The notes beneath the pieces are model-generated. The model was given only the letters and a program-made list of their open reading frames with translations, was not told the origin of the DNA and did no database searches. Shown here piece after piece: positions 56,966 through 64,000 of a stretch of 64,000 bases of DNA. Source of the stretch: an uncultured Lachnospiraceae bacterium (GTDB taxonomy: Bacteria > Bacillota_A > Clostridia > Lachnospirales > Lachnospiraceae); assembly GCA_902801585.1 (NCBI GenBank), contig CADCIU010000001.1:1-64000 (forward strand), written 5' to 3'. Within the stretch, counting starts at the first letter, position 1; the number at the start of each line of letters is the position of its first letter. Made by a program: the position numbers and the translations under genes.

Positions 56966-58486
56966 TTGAAGACCATATTAGACAGATTGGAAATGACAGA
57001 AAAGGAATTCGGCACAAGACCTGCCGTGGATGACGGAGTGACCTGTCTGAATTATACGGAACTGGCTGAGACCGCGCGCGGGATCGGCAGTATCCTGGCA
57101 GATAAGATTGAAAAAAATGAGCCTGTGGCGATCCTGGCAGAGAAGAGCACGGCGACGCTCTGCTGTATGTACGGCGTTGTTTACGCGGGCGGTTTTTATG
57201 TCAGCGTAAATCCGGAGCAGCCTCCGGAGAGAATAAGGAAGATCCTGGAGGTCCTTGAGTCCAGGATCGTGGTCGTCGACAATGAGAGAAAGGACCAGCT
57301 CGCTGCTTCCGGTTATTCGGGAGCGGTGCTCAGCCTTGAAACACTCTATAAAGACGCGTCAGATCACAGGGAGGTTTCCCCCAAGCTTGAGAAGATCCGC
57401 GAACAGATGACAGGAGAGGATCCGCTCTATGGCGTGTTCACATCGGGATCGACAGGAAACCCCAAGGGCATTGTGGTCGCTCATCAGTCGGTCATCGACT
57501 TCATCGGGCACTTTACCGGGATCTTCGGGATCACCTGTGAAGATATCATCGGCAACCAGGCGCCGTTTGATTTTGACGTATCCGTCAAGGACCTGTATTC
57601 TGCACTGTTCACAGGTGCGGAAGTTGTCCTGATCCCCAGAGAGTTTTTCAGCACGCCGCCAAGGCTTTTGGACTACCTTTGCGATAAAAACGTGACCGTC
57701 CTGATCTGGGCCGTGTCGGCGCTCTGCATCGTATCCGGACTCAAGGGTCTTAAATACAGAGTTCCCGAAAAAGTCAGGATGATCATGTTCAGCGGCGAAG
57801 TCATGCCGATCAAGCATCTTCAGATCTGGCAGGCCGCGCTCCCTGCAGCGGAGTATGTAAATCTTTACGGTCCCTCCGAGATCACCTGCAACTGCACATA
57901 TTACAGGATCAACAAAACTTTTGAGAAAACGGACAAGCTGCCCATCGGCGGCGCTTTCCCCGGGAGGACTGTATTCCTCATGGACGAAGAGGGCAAGGTA
58001 GTGACGGAGGCCGGCAAGTCCGGAGAAATCTGCTGTGCGGGCGAATCGCTGGCGATCGGCTATTACAACAATCCCGAGCAGACAGCGAAACAGTTCATCA
58101 TGTATGACATCGGCGGCGAGACGCAGCGAGTCTACAAAACCGGTGACCTGGCAGCGTACGGCACAGACGGCGAGCTGTATTTTGCCGGCCGCGGCGACTT
58201 CCAGATCAAGCATATGGGACACCGGATCGAGCTGGAAGAGATCGAGACCAATTTCACGGCGCTCGACGGTGTCGCGAGGGCTGTCTGCCTGTTCGACGAG
58301 CCCAAGAACCGCATCGTCTGCTGGTACATGGGCGAGATCGAGCCCAAGGAAGTCAGGATCCGGCTCAAAGAGAAAGTGCCGGCCTACATGGTGCCCGGAA
58401 GGATCAACCGGGTGGATGAGATGCCCTATAATAAGAACGGAAAGATCGACAGGGCTTATTTCAGATCTCTTCTCACAGCAAAATAA
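56966..58486 (+). CDS. DltA-like amino-acid adenylation enzyme
   Basis: A 506-residue ANL-superfamily ligase. Core motifs are visible: A3 FTSGSTGNPKG, A5 NLYGPSEITCN, A7 YKTGDLA, A8 GRGDFQIKHMGHRIELEEIE and A10 NKNGKIDR with its lysine. The A8 form is that of DltA. It should activate an amino acid as adenylate and load a separate carrier protein. D-Ala is the family default, but the pocket cannot be read with confidence, and the neighbouring PLP enzyme suggests another substrate. The start is TTG with GAAGGAG eight bases upstream. Confidence 0.85.
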   Translation: MKTILDRLEMTEKEFGTRPAVDDGVTCLNYTELAETARGIGSILADKIEKNEPVAILAEKSTATLCCMYGVVYAGGFYVSVNPEQPPERIRKILEVLESRIVVVDNERKDQLAASGYSGAVLSLETLYKDASDHREVSPKLEKIREQMTGEDPLYGVFTSGSTGNPKGIVVAHQSVIDFIGHFTGIFGITCEDIIGNQAPFDFDVSVKDLYSALFTGAEVVLIPREFFSTPPRLLDYLCDKNVTVLIWAVSALCIVSGLKGLKYRVPEKVRMIMFSGEVMPIKHLQIWQAALPAAEYVNLYGPSEITCNCTYYRINKTFEKTDKLPIGGAFPGRTVFLMDEEGKVVTEAGKSGEICCAGESLAIGYYNNPEQTAKQFIMYDIGGETQRVYKTGDLAAYGTDGELYFAGRGDFQIKHMGHRIELEEIETNFTALDGVARAVCLFDEPKNRIVCWYMGEIEPKEVRIRLKEKVPAYMVPGRINRVDEMPYNKNGKIDRAYFRSLLTAK

Positions 58487-58498
58487 AGAGGAGGCACT

Positions 58499-59692
58499 AT
58501 GGAACTAAACAAAATCAAAGAAGCGGCAGACCGCTACGGAACACCGCTCTACCTGTTTGACCTCGACTGCATCCGTGACCGCGTGCAGCGGTTCCGCGAC
58601 GCATTCGGCGACCAGATCGGTCTCACCTATTCGATGAAGACCAACCCCTTCCTCACACTAGAGATGTCCGCACAGATGGAGCGCATCGAGGTGTGCTCGA
58701 TGGGAGAATTCATGATCTGCAGAGATCTGGAGATCCCCGCGGAAAAGCTCTATATATCCGGCGTTCTCAAGATCCGCGAAGACTTGCTGCGGATCCTGGA
58801 ATACGGCCGCGACAAAGCGCGCTATACAGCGGAGTCGCCGCTGCAGCTTCAAATGCTCTCAGATTGGGCAGATGAACACGGCCTGACGCTCAGAGTCTAT
58901 CCCAGGCTCACTAACGGAAGTCAGTTCGGAATGGACGAGAATACGATCATCCGCCTCATCGCAGAGCGCGAGAAATATCCGCATATTGAGTTCGCCGGTA
59001 TCCATTTCTTTTCGGGTACGCAGAAGAAGAAGCTCAAAAAGCATGAGAAAGAGCTGAAAATGCTCGATGCTTTTTTCGAGCGCCTTGAAAAGGAGGCGGG
59101 CTTTACGGTTCCCGAGCTCGAATACGGCACAGGATTTGCAGTCTCCTATTTTGAGGACCAGAAGAAAGAGGAGGATCTGCGCGATCCGGAGCACCTCGCA
59201 TCTTTCCTCACAATGGTCGAGGATATGCAGTGGAAGGGCATTGTCACTGTTGAAATGGGAAGAGCTTACGCGGCGGAGTGCGGATGCTATGTGACGACCG
59301 CACTCGATCTCAAGCAGAACGACGACCTGTCCGTCTGCCTTGTGGACGGCGGCATCCATCAGATCAATTATGACGGCCAGATCAAAGGCATGTACCGGCC
59401 TTCGATGGCAGTGATCCCCGCCGATCAGCCGTGCGCGAGAGAAGGGAAGAACTGGGCGGTCTACGGTTCCCTCTGCACTATGAATGACCTTCTGTGCAGA
59501 AACTTTGAAGCAGTGATCGGACTCGGCGACAGGATCGTCTTTTATAAGACCGGCGCCTACAGTTTTTACGAAGGTATGTCACTGTTTCTGAGCCATGAGC
59601 TGCCCGCGGTCGTTCTTTACGGGGAGAAGGATGGGTTCATCCCGGCAAGGACACAGATCCAGACATATACGATGAACATGGCAAAATACTGA
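58499..59692 (+). CDS. LysA-like PLP-dependent decarboxylase in the Dlt-like operon
   Basis: A 397-residue fold III PLP enzyme of the Orn/DAP/Arg decarboxylase 2 family. The PLP lysine is K47 in YSMKTNPF; IHFFSGTQ matches the conserved His/Gly-Ser block; VEMGRAYA is the phosphate-binding EPGR variant; YGSLCTMNDLL keeps the catalytic Cys/Asp. All catalytic positions look intact. It is distinct from lysA upstream. Its place between adenylation and carrier genes (12 nt after the former) suggests it makes the amino acid that is activated. Substrate unknown. Confidence 0.82.
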   Translation: MELNKIKEAADRYGTPLYLFDLDCIRDRVQRFRDAFGDQIGLTYSMKTNPFLTLEMSAQMERIEVCSMGEFMICRDLEIPAEKLYISGVLKIREDLLRILEYGRDKARYTAESPLQLQMLSDWADEHGLTLRVYPRLTNGSQFGMDENTIIRLIAEREKYPHIEFAGIHFFSGTQKKKLKKHEKELKMLDAFFERLEKEAGFTVPELEYGTGFAVSYFEDQKKEEDLRDPEHLASFLTMVEDMQWKGIVTVEMGRAYAAECGCYVTTALDLKQNDDLSVCLVDGGIHQINYDGQIKGMYRPSMAVIPADQPCAREGKNWAVYGSLCTMNDLLCRNFEAVIGLGDRIVFYKTGAYSFYEGMSLFLSHELPAVVLYGEKDGFIPARTQIQTYTMNMAKY

Positions 59693-59803
59693 GCACCTGT
59701 GAGCTGCGTGAAGTATAGGTTACGGTGACCGGCATTTTTTGGTTTTTATGTGGCTATTTTAATGCAAATACGTTATGATAGTCGTGTTGGTCATATCAAT
59801 CAA

Positions 59804-59831
59804 TAATAGTTTTACGATTCATTAACTATTA
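59804..59831 (+). promoter_or_regulatory. inverted repeat in the leader of the carrier gene
   Basis: TAATAGTT and AACTATTA form 8-bp arms with a 12-nt loop in an AT-rich 168-nt gap. A TATGAT-like -10 near 59774 may allow separate transcription of carrier, MBOAT and SGNH genes. Confidence 0.4.
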
Positions 59832-59860
59832 CTCATCAATTATTATCAGTAGGAGGAAAT

Positions 59861-60088
59861 ATGGAACAGCTTATTGAAATTCTTCAGGACATTGACGACT
59901 CTGTGGATTATGAGAACGAGACTGCTCTGATCGACGATCATATTCTCGACTCTTTCGGTATCATCACCCTGATCGGCGAGATCGAAGAGACTTTCGATAT
60001 CGAAGTGGATGCAGCGGAGATGACCCCCGAAAACTTTAATTCAGCGGCAGCGATGTGGAAAATGATTCAAAGGCTTCAGGAGAACTGA
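59861..60088 (+). CDS. acyl/aminoacyl carrier protein (DltC-like)
   Basis: A 75-residue four-helix carrier. Ser31 in the DSFGI motif is the predicted 4'-phosphopantetheine site (DltC and ACP use DSL/DSF). It would receive the adenylated amino acid from the enzyme at 56966 and present it to the MBOAT protein five bases downstream. GGAGG precedes the ATG. A fatty ACP role is unlikely in this setting. Confidence 0.85.
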   Translation: MEQLIEILQDIDDSVDYENETALIDDHILDSFGIITLIGEIEETFDIEVDAAEMTPENFNSAAAMWKMIQRLQEN

Positions 60089-60093
60089 TTTAA

Positions 60094-61674
60094 ATGGCCA
60101 TATACACAAATATGTACCTGCTGGTATTTCTTCCGGTCGTTCTGATCATATACCAGCTGGTACCGCGCAAAGCAAGGTGGTGTGTTCTTCTTGCCGCCAG
60201 TTACATTTTGTATATTTCGTTCAGCAAGTACCTTGTACTTCTTCTGATCGCAACATCTGCCTTTACATGGCGGATCGGCCTGTGGATGGACAAGATCGGA
60301 GAGCAGTGCAAGGAGAAACAGGCGGAATGTACGGATCGAAAAGAGAAAAAAGCGATCAAAGAGGACTTTCAGAAGAAAAGAGTCAGAGTACTCAGGCTGG
60401 GAGTCCTTGTTCTGCTGGGCATTTTGTTCTATGTGAATTATTATAATTTCGTCGCGCAGAATGCCAACATACTGCTCGGAAAGATCGCTGTGCAGCTGCC
60501 GATGGCGAGAGTCATGTTCCCTATGGGAATCTCGTTCTATACCCTGGAAGCAGTGGGATATATGGCAGATGTCTATTGGGAGAGATATCCCGCTGAGCGC
60601 CGCTTCGGAAAGATGGCTCTGTTTTTGAGTTTCTTCCCGCAGATCATGGAAGGCCCTATTGCGAGATATCCGGACACATCGGATGCTCTGTTCGCAGGGG
60701 AGCCGGTCAAAATGGAGAATCTCAATGAGGGATTTCTTCGCATCATCTGGGGTCTTTTCAAGAAGATGGTCGTCTCTGACAGACTCAGTTACCTGACCAC
60801 CTTCCTGTATCCCAACTACAAAGATTACCACGGCAGTTTTATCATTCTGATGGCTGTCTCTTACACGATCCAGCTCTATATGGAGTTTTCCGGAAGTATT
60901 GATATTGTCATCGGCAGCGGCAAGCTGTTCGGAGTGACGATCCCGGAGAACTTCAACCAGCCGTTCTCCGCGCAGAGCGCGGCGGAATTCTGGCGCCGCT
61001 GGCACATGAGCCTCGGAAACTGGTTCAAGAACTATGTGTTCTATCCGATCACGGTCTCCCCCATGGTCAAGAACTGGAACAAGAAGGCCAGAAAGAAATA
61101 CGGGAAGTACTGGTCCATGGTGGGAACATCCGCTATGGCGCTGTTCCCTGTCTGGGTCGCGACCGGCGTATGGCATGGAGCAGGATGGAAGTACCTTTTC
61201 TACGGAATGTACTATTTTGTCATTCTGCTGCTTGGCGTTATGCTTGAGCCGTTTAAGGAGAAGAGAAACAAAAAGCTGGGGATCAATCCGGAGGCGTCAT
61301 GGTTCAAGACACTCAGGATCCTGAAGACCTGGATCATCATCTTTGTCGGTGAGCTTTTCTTCAATGCAGTGAATCTCAAAGCCGGCTTCCACATGTTCTT
61401 CAGCATGTTCGGCAACTTCCATATCAGTGCGATCTGGAAGCACTTCCCGGATGCGATCACTTACGGAGATGTATGCGCGATCGTAGCAGGCAGTATAGTT
61501 GTCTGGATCGTCGGTTTCCTCAAGGAACACGGCGTGGACGTCAGAGGGAAGATACTGGGAGCAAAGACACCGCTCAAGTGGAGCGTCTATTATCTCCTCA
61601 TCTTTACCATTCTTCTGTTCGGCGCGTACGGAACAGGGTATCAGCCCGTAGATCTGATTTATGCGGGGTTCTGA
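60094..61674 (+). CDS. MBOAT O-acyltransferase (DltB/AlgI-like)
   Basis: A 526-residue multi-pass membrane-bound O-acyltransferase. FPMGISFYTLEAVGYMADVY and the catalytic His in GVWHGAGWKYLFYGMYY are typical of the AlgI/DltB branch. It transfers an acyl or aminoacyl group across or at the membrane to a polymer hydroxyl. It follows the carrier by five bases and overlaps nothing; the SGNH gene begins two bases after its stop codon. A cytosolic charged loop (~70-95) is present. Confidence 0.92.
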   Translation: MAIYTNMYLLVFLPVVLIIYQLVPRKARWCVLLAASYILYISFSKYLVLLLIATSAFTWRIGLWMDKIGEQCKEKQAECTDRKEKKAIKEDFQKKRVRVLRLGVLVLLGILFYVNYYNFVAQNANILLGKIAVQLPMARVMFPMGISFYTLEAVGYMADVYWERYPAERRFGKMALFLSFFPQIMEGPIARYPDTSDALFAGEPVKMENLNEGFLRIIWGLFKKMVVSDRLSYLTTFLYPNYKDYHGSFIILMAVSYTIQLYMEFSGSIDIVIGSGKLFGVTIPENFNQPFSAQSAAEFWRRWHMSLGNWFKNYVFYPITVSPMVKNWNKKARKKYGKYWSMVGTSAMALFPVWVATGVWHGAGWKYLFYGMYYFVILLLGVMLEPFKEKRNKKLGINPEASWFKTLRILKTWIIIFVGELFFNAVNLKAGFHMFFSMFGNFHISAIWKHFPDAITYGDVCAIVAGSIVVWIVGFLKEHGVDVRGKILGAKTPLKWSVYYLLIFTILLFGAYGTGYQPVDLIYAGF

Positions 61675-61675
61675 T

Positions 61676-62725
61676 ATGAAGGATAGCAAGAGGAAGAATA
61701 TTATCAAACTGGCTCTGTTCGGCGGGATCTTCCTGTTTCTTCTGATCCTGTTTTCCAAAATGATGACGCCGGAGAAATGGTTCGACGACAAGAGGATCCA
61801 GAATCGAAACGCGCGCGGCGTCCAGATGATGGAGCAGAAGCCCAATACGATCGACGTGATCAATATCGGAGACAGCCTGAGTCTTGCCGGGTTTACACCG
61901 ATGGAGCTGTACAGACAGCAGGGATTCACGGCGTTCAATATAGGAGCTGACGGGATCCGGATGCCGGAAGCATATTTCGCGATCAAAGAAGCCTGCGATC
62001 ACCAGAATCCCAAGTACCTGCTCATGGAGTCTCTGTTCATTTTCCGGTATTCCGCCAACCAGGATGCCCAGATGGTGATATCGCAGCCCCTGTATCATTG
62101 GTTCGAATTTCTCAAATACCACAGTATCTGGAAGCCGTTTGTGGAAGGCCGCGGTGTTATGATTTATCACAGGGGCTATACGGTCAATGAGAATGTGGGC
62201 GGTTATTACGGAAGAGCGGATTATCTGAACAACGAGAAGCTGGACGGCAACAACAGGACTAACGTCCCGGATTTCACAAGGACCTATTTCCGGATGATCC
62301 ACGATTACTGTGATAAACACGGGATCAAGATCATCATTTACAGCATGCCCTCTGTCTATAATTACAATTGGGACAGGATCCATGCGCTTGAGAAATTCGC
62401 TCAGGAGGAAGGCGTCACCTATGTGGACCTGAACCAGCCGATCGATGAGATCGGAATTGATTGGGAGTGGGACACCAATGACGGCGGCGATCACATGAAT
62501 CTGACCGGAGCGGTCAAAGTCACCACATATTTGGGCAATTATCTCAAGGAGAATACGGATCTTGTCGATCACAGAGGAGATCCGGCCTACAGTGACTGGG
62601 AAGAGGAGCTTGTGGAATATGACAAGCTGGTCGAGGAAATGTACGGCAAGAGTTTTGCGGATATCAAGTACGAACAGGAACAGCAGCGCAAAGAAGAGAA
62701 GAAAAAGAAAAAGTCCGGCCAGTGA
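61676..62725 (+). CDS. membrane-anchored SGNH/DltD-like protein
   Basis: A 349-residue protein with one N-terminal membrane helix (~10-28) and an outer SGNH hydrolase-like domain: Ser67 in INIGDSLSL and the Asp/His pair in GGDHMNLTG. The last residues are Lys/Glu-rich. DltD-type proteins receive or transfer the acyl group outside the membrane. ATG at 61676 follows the MBOAT stop at once. A paralogue lies opposite at 62882. Confidence 0.82.
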   Translation: MKDSKRKNIIKLALFGGIFLFLLILFSKMMTPEKWFDDKRIQNRNARGVQMMEQKPNTIDVINIGDSLSLAGFTPMELYRQQGFTAFNIGADGIRMPEAYFAIKEACDHQNPKYLLMESLFIFRYSANQDAQMVISQPLYHWFEFLKYHSIWKPFVEGRGVMIYHRGYTVNENVGGYYGRADYLNNEKLDGNNRTNVPDFTRTYFRMIHDYCDKHGIKIIIYSMPSVYNYNWDRIHALEKFAQEEGVTYVDLNQPIDEIGIDWEWDTNDGGDHMNLTGAVKVTTYLGNYLKENTDLVDHRGDPAYSDWEEELVEYDKLVEEMYGKSFADIKYEQEQQRKEEKKKKKSGQ

Positions 62726-62801
62726 TGATCAAGCTGTGATCACACAGGTGCAGGAACAGGCAGCAGCTGCTGAATAATAGTAAGATGAAAAGATAAAAAA
62801 A

Positions 62802-62835
62802 CGGATGCCGTCAGGATCGACAGCATCCGCTTTTT
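62802..62835. terminator. bidirectional terminator between the two SGNH genes
   Basis: CGGATGCCGTC pairs with GACAGCATCCG (one C-A mismatch) around AGGATC. A seven-base A run before it and a five-base T run after it serve both strands. Confidence 0.9.
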
Positions 62836-62881
62836 ATGTGCGCGCCATATTGCACGCAGGTTTAGAATTCGGATCACAATA

Positions 62882-63898
62882 CTAGTATTTGGGGAATCCC
62901 AGCTCTTTTTCGACATCGGCATAGGATTTGCCCTTCATTTTTTCCACTTCCTCATCGTATTCCACGAGCATATCATCCCAGGACTTGTATGCGGGGTCTG
63001 AGCGGTGATCGGGAAGATCACATTCACTGCGCAGGTAATTTCCCAGATAGGCGGTCATCTTGCGGCACCCGGAGAGTGTGAGATGGTCGCCGTCGTCCCA
63101 GGTGTCATTGGGCCAGTCCATGCCTACGATGTCCTTGTCGAAATTTGCATCGACAACTTCAAAACCGTATTTTTCGGCGTAATCCATGAGCGTGTTGTGC
63201 TTACGCATCGTGTAGTACCCCTGTATGGACGCCGAGCTGTAGAGGATCAGACGGATGTCGTGGTCTTTGCAGTACTTCTGAATTCGCATCAGATGCAGAT
63301 GCTGCTGGGGCTGGATGGGATAGCGGACCGGATTGTCGAAGGTATAATCCTTGTCGAAATCGAAGTGTCCTTCGCTCTCATTGATCGTATATCCCTTGAA
63401 GTACTTGCGGATGCTCTTTCTCTTGAACGGGATCTTCCAGAGATTGTGAAACCTGAGGAAGGGAAAACGGCTCTGCAGGAATTCGGAGAGGTCCTTCTGG
63501 GCCTCATCGACCAGGCTGTTGTCATAAAACAGAGCATTGGTCTCCAGCAGGACGACTTTGACAGGCTGTGTCTTCAGGGCATGTTCGAGGGCATAATAGG
63601 ATTCGACGGGAAACTGCATATCCTGGCCGATGTTGTATGCCGTGATGCCGTAATCTCTGTAGAGCTCCGGAGGTGTGATGGCACATATGCTGAGACTGTC
63701 TCCGACATTTATGACATCGATCTGGCCCGGTTCCTGCGCCGTATAGGCTGCATATCTGGCCGTTCTGTCATAAATATACCCCTGACGGAACCAGTAGCCG
63801 CCGTCAAAGATCTGCGAGAAGACTCCCAGCAGAACAGCCCCGATCACGAGAAAGGCAGCTATCCTGAACAGGTTATATAGAGAAGACTTTCTTTGCAT
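62882..63898 (-). CDS. second membrane-anchored SGNH/DltD-like protein
   Basis: A 338-residue paralogue of the protein at 61676. An N-terminal helix (~8-30) precedes Ser68 in INVGDSLSI and DGDHLTLSG for the Asp/His. The C terminus shares DPAY-x-SW...LVEYD...GKSYADV with its neighbour, so the pair comes from duplication and inversion. No clear ribosome site is seen before the ATG at 63898. Its own operon, if any, lies beyond the window. Confidence 0.8.
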   Translation of the reverse strand: MQRKSSLYNLFRIAAFLVIGAVLLGVFSQIFDGGYWFRQGYIYDRTARYAAYTAQEPGQIDVINVGDSLSICAITPPELYRDYGITAYNIGQDMQFPVESYYALEHALKTQPVKVVLLETNALFYDNSLVDEAQKDLSEFLQSRFPFLRFHNLWKIPFKRKSIRKYFKGYTINESEGHFDFDKDYTFDNPVRYPIQPQQHLHLMRIQKYCKDHDIRLILYSSASIQGYYTMRKHNTLMDYAEKYGFEVVDANFDKDIVGMDWPNDTWDDGDHLTLSGCRKMTAYLGNYLRSECDLPDHRSDPAYKSWDDMLVEYDEEVEKMKGKSYADVEKELGFPKY

Positions 63899-63935
63899 AC
63901 TATATTTTGACTCATTGTGCTTGTGTAATTGATTC

Positions 63936-63954
63936 GCTAAAGTTGTACTTTAGC
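63936..63954. promoter_or_regulatory. 19-bp perfect palindromic operator candidate
   Basis: GCTAAAGT and ACTTTAGC flank a 3-nt centre, 38 nt upstream of the SGNH start on the - strand. The size and symmetry fit a dimeric repressor site; the regulator is unknown. Confidence 0.5.
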
Positions 63955-64000
63955 ACAATTTGTAGCATCCTTCAATGGTTTTGGTGTATACTGAGAGCAG

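Noticed and set aside
60076..61176. 366-codon - strand frame opposite the MBOAT gene
   Set aside because: His/Asp/Gln-rich mirror sequence without motifs, and no room for a promoter or ribosome site.

Overview
The window looks like the chromosome of a low-GC-branch Firmicute in the Clostridia, most likely a Lachnospiraceae-type gut anaerobe. Coding DNA is moderately GC-rich and the gaps are AT-rich. Genes typical of that group occur together: DegV, DUF1292, CpXC, DUF4234 and DUF2752 proteins, a SpoVK/CbxX-type AAA+ ATPase, a biotin-dependent sodium-pumping decarboxylase set, PTS-dependent dihydroxyacetone kinase and a Dlt-like envelope locus. No tRNA, rRNA, CRISPR array, insertion sequence or prophage was seen. 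Identity below genus level cannot be read from the sequence.

Layout. 1-270: 3' part of tmRNA and its terminator. 0.35-9.3 kb: M16C peptidase, era, recO, glycyl- and alanyl-tRNA synthetases. 9.4-19.6 kb: LOG-family hydrolase, AAA+ ATPase, TPR/SEC-C protein, two metallo-beta-lactamase-fold hydrolases, a lipoprotein, scpA, a Y-family polymerase cassette and an RNA methyltransferase. 19.7-29.2 kb: mixed strands with a glucose-type PTS EIICBA under a cre site, DegV with a divergent TetR regulator, small membrane proteins, a PAP2 phosphatase and the dhaL-dhaM-dhaK operon. 29.4-39.7 kb: PIN-like protein with an acidic repeat linker, a phosphomannose isomerase-ROK fusion, several lipoproteins, a sirtuin, a CpXC protein, a hairpin-rich non-coding block and an alpha/beta hydrolase. 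39.8-46.9 kb: rpsU, phosphoesterase, scpB and a five-gene decarboxylase/Na+ pump operon. 47-56.8 kb: glycogen debranching enzyme, a two-component system, hisH-hisF, pepD, ung and lysA in one tight co-directional run. 56.9-64 kb: a Dlt-like cell-envelope acylation locus plus a second SGNH protein on the opposite strand.

The most interesting candidate system is at 56966-62725. An adenylation enzyme, a carrier protein, an MBOAT membrane acyltransferase and a membrane-anchored SGNH protein form a D-alanylation-like pathway, but a LysA-like PLP decarboxylase gene is inserted between the adenylation and carrier genes. This suggests that a modified amino acid is made, activated, loaded and exported onto a surface polymer. 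Other notable items are a possible -1 frameshift site in scpA, a manA-ROK fusion with a degenerate kinase phosphate loop, a pentapeptide acidic repeat shared by three unrelated proteins, an unassigned hairpin cluster at 38229-38344, and two different carboxyltransferases in one Na+-pump operon.
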